Source: Hirudinaria manillensis (taxonomy: Eukaryota > Annelida > Clitellata > Hirudinida > Hirudinidae). Taken from it: 64,000 nt of DNA. Shown here in pieces: positions 61,172 through 64,000 of the stretch. Every line of letters starts with the position of its first letter. Position 1 is the stretch's first letter. The notes under the pieces are model-generated. The model ran no database searches. It saw only the letters and a list, made by a program, of their open reading frames with translations, and was not told where the DNA came from. A program made the translations under genes and the position numbers. The stretch is from assembly GCA_034509925.1 (NCBI GenBank), contig CM067532.1, positions 7,533,180-7,597,179 on the forward strand. Reading direction: 5' to 3'.

Positions 61172-61176
<5 letters not shown>

Positions 61177-61225
<49 letters not shown>
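61177..61225. repeat. (AAT)n microsatellite at the 5' junction of the second retrotransposon copy
   Basis: About 16 AAT units ending exactly where sequence related to the retrotransposon begins. Confidence 0.9.
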
Positions 61226-61227
<2 letters not shown>

Positions 61228-63690
61228 CGGCTCTTTCTAGCGAAGAACTGTCCTTGCTGCCCGCAATTCTGGACAGTCAATAAAAGAACTGAGAACCATT
61301 GAAAGACAGAGACAAAGGAAAGTAATTCAAGATTTGTTCAGGAAAAATCCAGCAGCAGGGGCACGGGCAGTGTTGGCAGAGGAATTCAAAGAAAAGTCAA
61401 AGGCAACTCCAGGAAAAGAACTGATCGATTATTGGGAGCAGGTCTTCTCAAAAAAGTCAGTTGAAGACGATAGATCAGTGACAGTTGTTGGCGGAACTCT
61501 GTATGATTTAGAATTGCCAGTCACCAGCGATGAGGTGAATTCTGCTATTGGAGGTCTCCGAGATGCTGCGCCAGGACACGACAAATTAAAGAAAGAGCAC
61601 ATACAAGGGATCAAGAACATTGACTTTGCAGTTCACATGTCACTGTGGCTGTTAACTGGTTTGCCCCCGTCTTCATTCAAAATTGGGATCGTCACATGCA
61701 TTCCAAAAATAAGTGGAGCCACCAACCCAAGCGAGTTCAGACCCATCACAGTGAGTCCAATCATTGGTCGACTGTTTCATAGGATCCTGAACAGACGGAT
61801 GATCTCCTTCTTGCCGTTGTCTCCGCGCCAAAAAGCGTTTCGTCAAGGAGATGGTCTGGCCGATAATATATGGTTGGTGAAGTCACTCATCAAGAAAAAG
61901 AAGCAGGAACTGAAAAAGTTAAATTTGACTTTCGTAGACGTATCCAAAGCGTTTGATTCAGTTTCTCATCAATCAATCATGAGAGCTGCTTCTCGACTCG
62001 GGGCGCCTCCATTGTTTATCAATTACTTGACAGAACTGTACAGAAATAGTTGGGTTCAAATCAAGACTGCAGACGGAATTAGTAATCGCATTCAAGTGGG
62101 CAGAGGCGTCAAGCAAGGAGATCCAATGTCTCCTATGCTTTTCAATGCCGTTATTGACATGGTCCTTAGCGAAGTGGACAAGTCAATCGGCGTAACAGGA
62201 GACGCTGACTCCAAAATAAAATGCAACTACGTTGCCTTTGCTGACGACCTCTTGCTGATGTCTACAACAGACGTTGGAATGCAGATGATGCTTCAACAAC
62301 TTGAAGGAGGAATGTCTAAGGTGGGATTAGCGATGAATCCAATCAAGTGCGCATCTCTTCGCACCGAGATAAACATCGCAAAAAGATCGTGGATTGTTAA
62401 TCCGGAACCATATCTTGAAGTTCAACACACGAAAATCACTGCACTAAATATCATTGAAACCTACAAATATCTTGGTATTGAGATTGGGGCACGATTAAAA
62501 TATGCATCAATAGCAGAAAAAATTCAAAAAGACCTACACTCCATTTCGCGCGCCCCTTTGGAACCACATCAGCGACTCTACATTCTCAGAACTCATCTCA
62601 TGCCTGGCCTTGTACACCATCTCAGCTTCGAAAAAATAAGCCTCAAGTCTTTGAACGCCGCCGACGTCACCATTAGACGAACAGTTCGACATTGGTTGAA
62701 ATTACCGAAGGACGTCCCCAATGCATTCCTGTATGCCCCAGTCAATATAAGAATTCGTCGCATGTCACAGGTCAAGAAGCCAAGGCGAATAGAGACCAGT
62801 TCATGCTCGAATGGCTAATCGGAATTAGCAGAATGACGTCAGATCAATGGATCAACTGCGTGAAGGTTAGAGCCGCGGTCCTACACAACAGATTGCGGGA
62901 ATCGAGGTACAAGATGTATTTGAGCACTCTCTGCACTGCTGGATGCCGGACTGAGGAGTCGCTGGGCCATATCATACAGCGGTGCCATGTTACCGATGGT
63001 CCTAGACATGTTAGACACAACTCCATTTTGGCCATGTTAGGAAGCAAACTTGAGAAGATGGGGTTTACTACCAGCATCGAACCCAGAATCCCGACGATAG
63101 AAGGAACAAAAATTCCTGATTTGTGCGCATGGAAAGGCTCCACATACGTCGTGTGTGACGTGGCAGTGGCATCGGATATTGCCGACTTGAATAAAATACA
63201 TGCCTCAAAAGTCGCAAAGTATGACCTTCCGGGAATCCACCAATGGATGAAGGAAAATAATCCGATGCCAGAACAACGGAGTCAGAAAGGTACCATCACC
63301 GCCCTGGTCTTGAACTGGAGAGGAGCAATAGCAGAAGAGTCTTGGAGGGTTTGGAGAAGATTTGGGGTCTCGAGGAGGTTCCTCATGTGGACCTCCATCA
63401 AAACGTTGCAGGAGACCCATAAGATTTGGCGAACTTATAAAAATAACGCCTGGAGAAGAAGAAAAAAGAAGTTGAATTGAATGACATTTGTGAATGTACA
63501 ATGACTCGTAAGATCGACTTGAAAGTTCCTTTTTTTGAATGGTCTGACGGGATTTCCCAGACCCATTGGCGGACCTAAAATTATTGAATCGGATTATGAA
63601 TTGTATGAATTGATTGCTTTTTGTGAGTTTTTGGCTGGGCTAATAAAAGGAAAAAAAAAAAAGAAAAAAAAAAAAAAAAAAAAAAAAAAT
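61226..63690 (+). mobile_element. 5'-truncated, internally deleted copy of a related RLE-type retrotransposon
   Basis: Begins in the linker before the reverse transcriptase, lacking the zinc finger and Myb-like part, and ends at CTAATAAAAGG followed by a 40 bp A-rich tail with one G. The protein is clearly related to the element at 34797-38735 but diverged along its whole length, so it belongs to a different subfamily or is much older. The 5' side abuts an AAT microsatellite; the 3' side continues AATAATGATAG. Confidence 0.88.
61334..63480 (+). pseudogene. Degenerate reverse transcriptase / endonuclease ORF
   Basis: Two overlapping frames. The first (61334-62818) carries motifs FVDVSKAFDSVSH, GVKQGDPMSPMLFN and FADDLLLM. 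The second (from about 62756 to 63480) carries the CCHC knuckle CTAGCRTEESLGHIIQRC and nuclease motif IPDLCAW with VCDVAVA. Compared with the intact copy, about 17 residues are missing near 62746 and about 60 near 62808, with a frame change between them. The polymerase core is intact but the linker to the endonuclease is destroyed, so the copy is defective. Confidence 0.88.
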
Positions 63691-64000
63691 AATGATAGAA
63701 GTGATATTTCTCATCTAGAAATGATAATGCATGCTTATATTATAATATAATTTTTGGACATATAGTTCACACTGAATTTCTAGGAACTATTTCATAAACA
63801 AAAACATAGAATAGTGTAAATCGAGAATCTGAAAAGCTCCATCTCTAAACTCCAGAAACAGAATCGTTTCCATGGAAACACGTGGTGGCACGTGTTCCGA
63901 GTCGTCGGGTGCAAAAGGAAAGATGATGAAGAAGAAGAAGAAGATGTGACAAGCAGCTGTTTTGATTCCTGAACTGGATTCGTTGGCAGGGAACATTGGT
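63691..64000. other. Right edge of window, no feature seen
   Basis: A+T-rich flank with an AAG run near 63928-63944. No exon supported on either strand. Confidence 0.5.

Overview
The window looks like nuclear DNA of an invertebrate animal, probably a bilaterian. Genes are split by many short GT-AG introns, intergenic DNA is A+T-rich with many TTA/ATC/CAA microsatellites, and the gene set is metazoan (matrix metalloproteinase, LAR-type receptor tyrosine phosphatase, cytohesin, Rag GTPase). ERCC8 and treslin argue against a drosophilid. I cannot name the species. All gene models were read by hand from splice sites and reading phase. Most sum to whole codons and land close to the length of the human protein.

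Layout, left to right. (1) 882-7583 (+): GPI-anchored-type matrix metalloproteinase, missing its signal-peptide exon. (2) 8585-10215 (-): ERCC8/CSA, in a head-to-head pair with (3) 10571-12345 (+): ABHD8. (4) 12946-17331 or beyond (-): TICRR/treslin, tail-to-tail with ABHD8 and head-to-head with (5) 18178-20344 (+): RRAGA. (6) 21417-24855 (-): cytohesin Arf-GEF. (7) 25875-26306 (+): small unrecognised protein with a polybasic, Cys-rich CaaX-like tail. (8) 28678-29864 (-): ORC6. (9) 30087-34552 (+): two candidate exons of an unrecognised gene. (10) 34797-38735 (-): near full-length RLE-type non-LTR retrotransposon sitting inside a TAA microsatellite. (11) 39943-54863 (+): complete 28-exon LAR/PTPRD/F/S-type receptor phosphatase, 1,832 aa. 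(12) 56865-60233 (-): unrecognised, low-complexity, probably single-pass membrane protein. (13) 61226-63690 (+): truncated, deleted second copy of a related retrotransposon.

Functional themes. Two origin-licensing/firing factors (treslin and ORC6) and a transcription-coupled repair factor (CSA) lie within about 21 kb, mixed with growth and trafficking genes (RagA, cytohesin). Several start as head-to-head pairs sharing short upstream regions. The left and right ends carry cell-surface genes.

Most notable observations: both retrotransposon copies abut TAA-type microsatellites, the target habit of R4-clade Dong elements. LAR and ERCC8 carry four introns whose only frame-preserving donor is GC. 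The LAR D2 domain has lost its WPD loop and its Ig2 has lost hallmark residues. Treslin's paired CDK-site/TopBP1-binding region is conserved. The MMP cysteine switch is degenerate.
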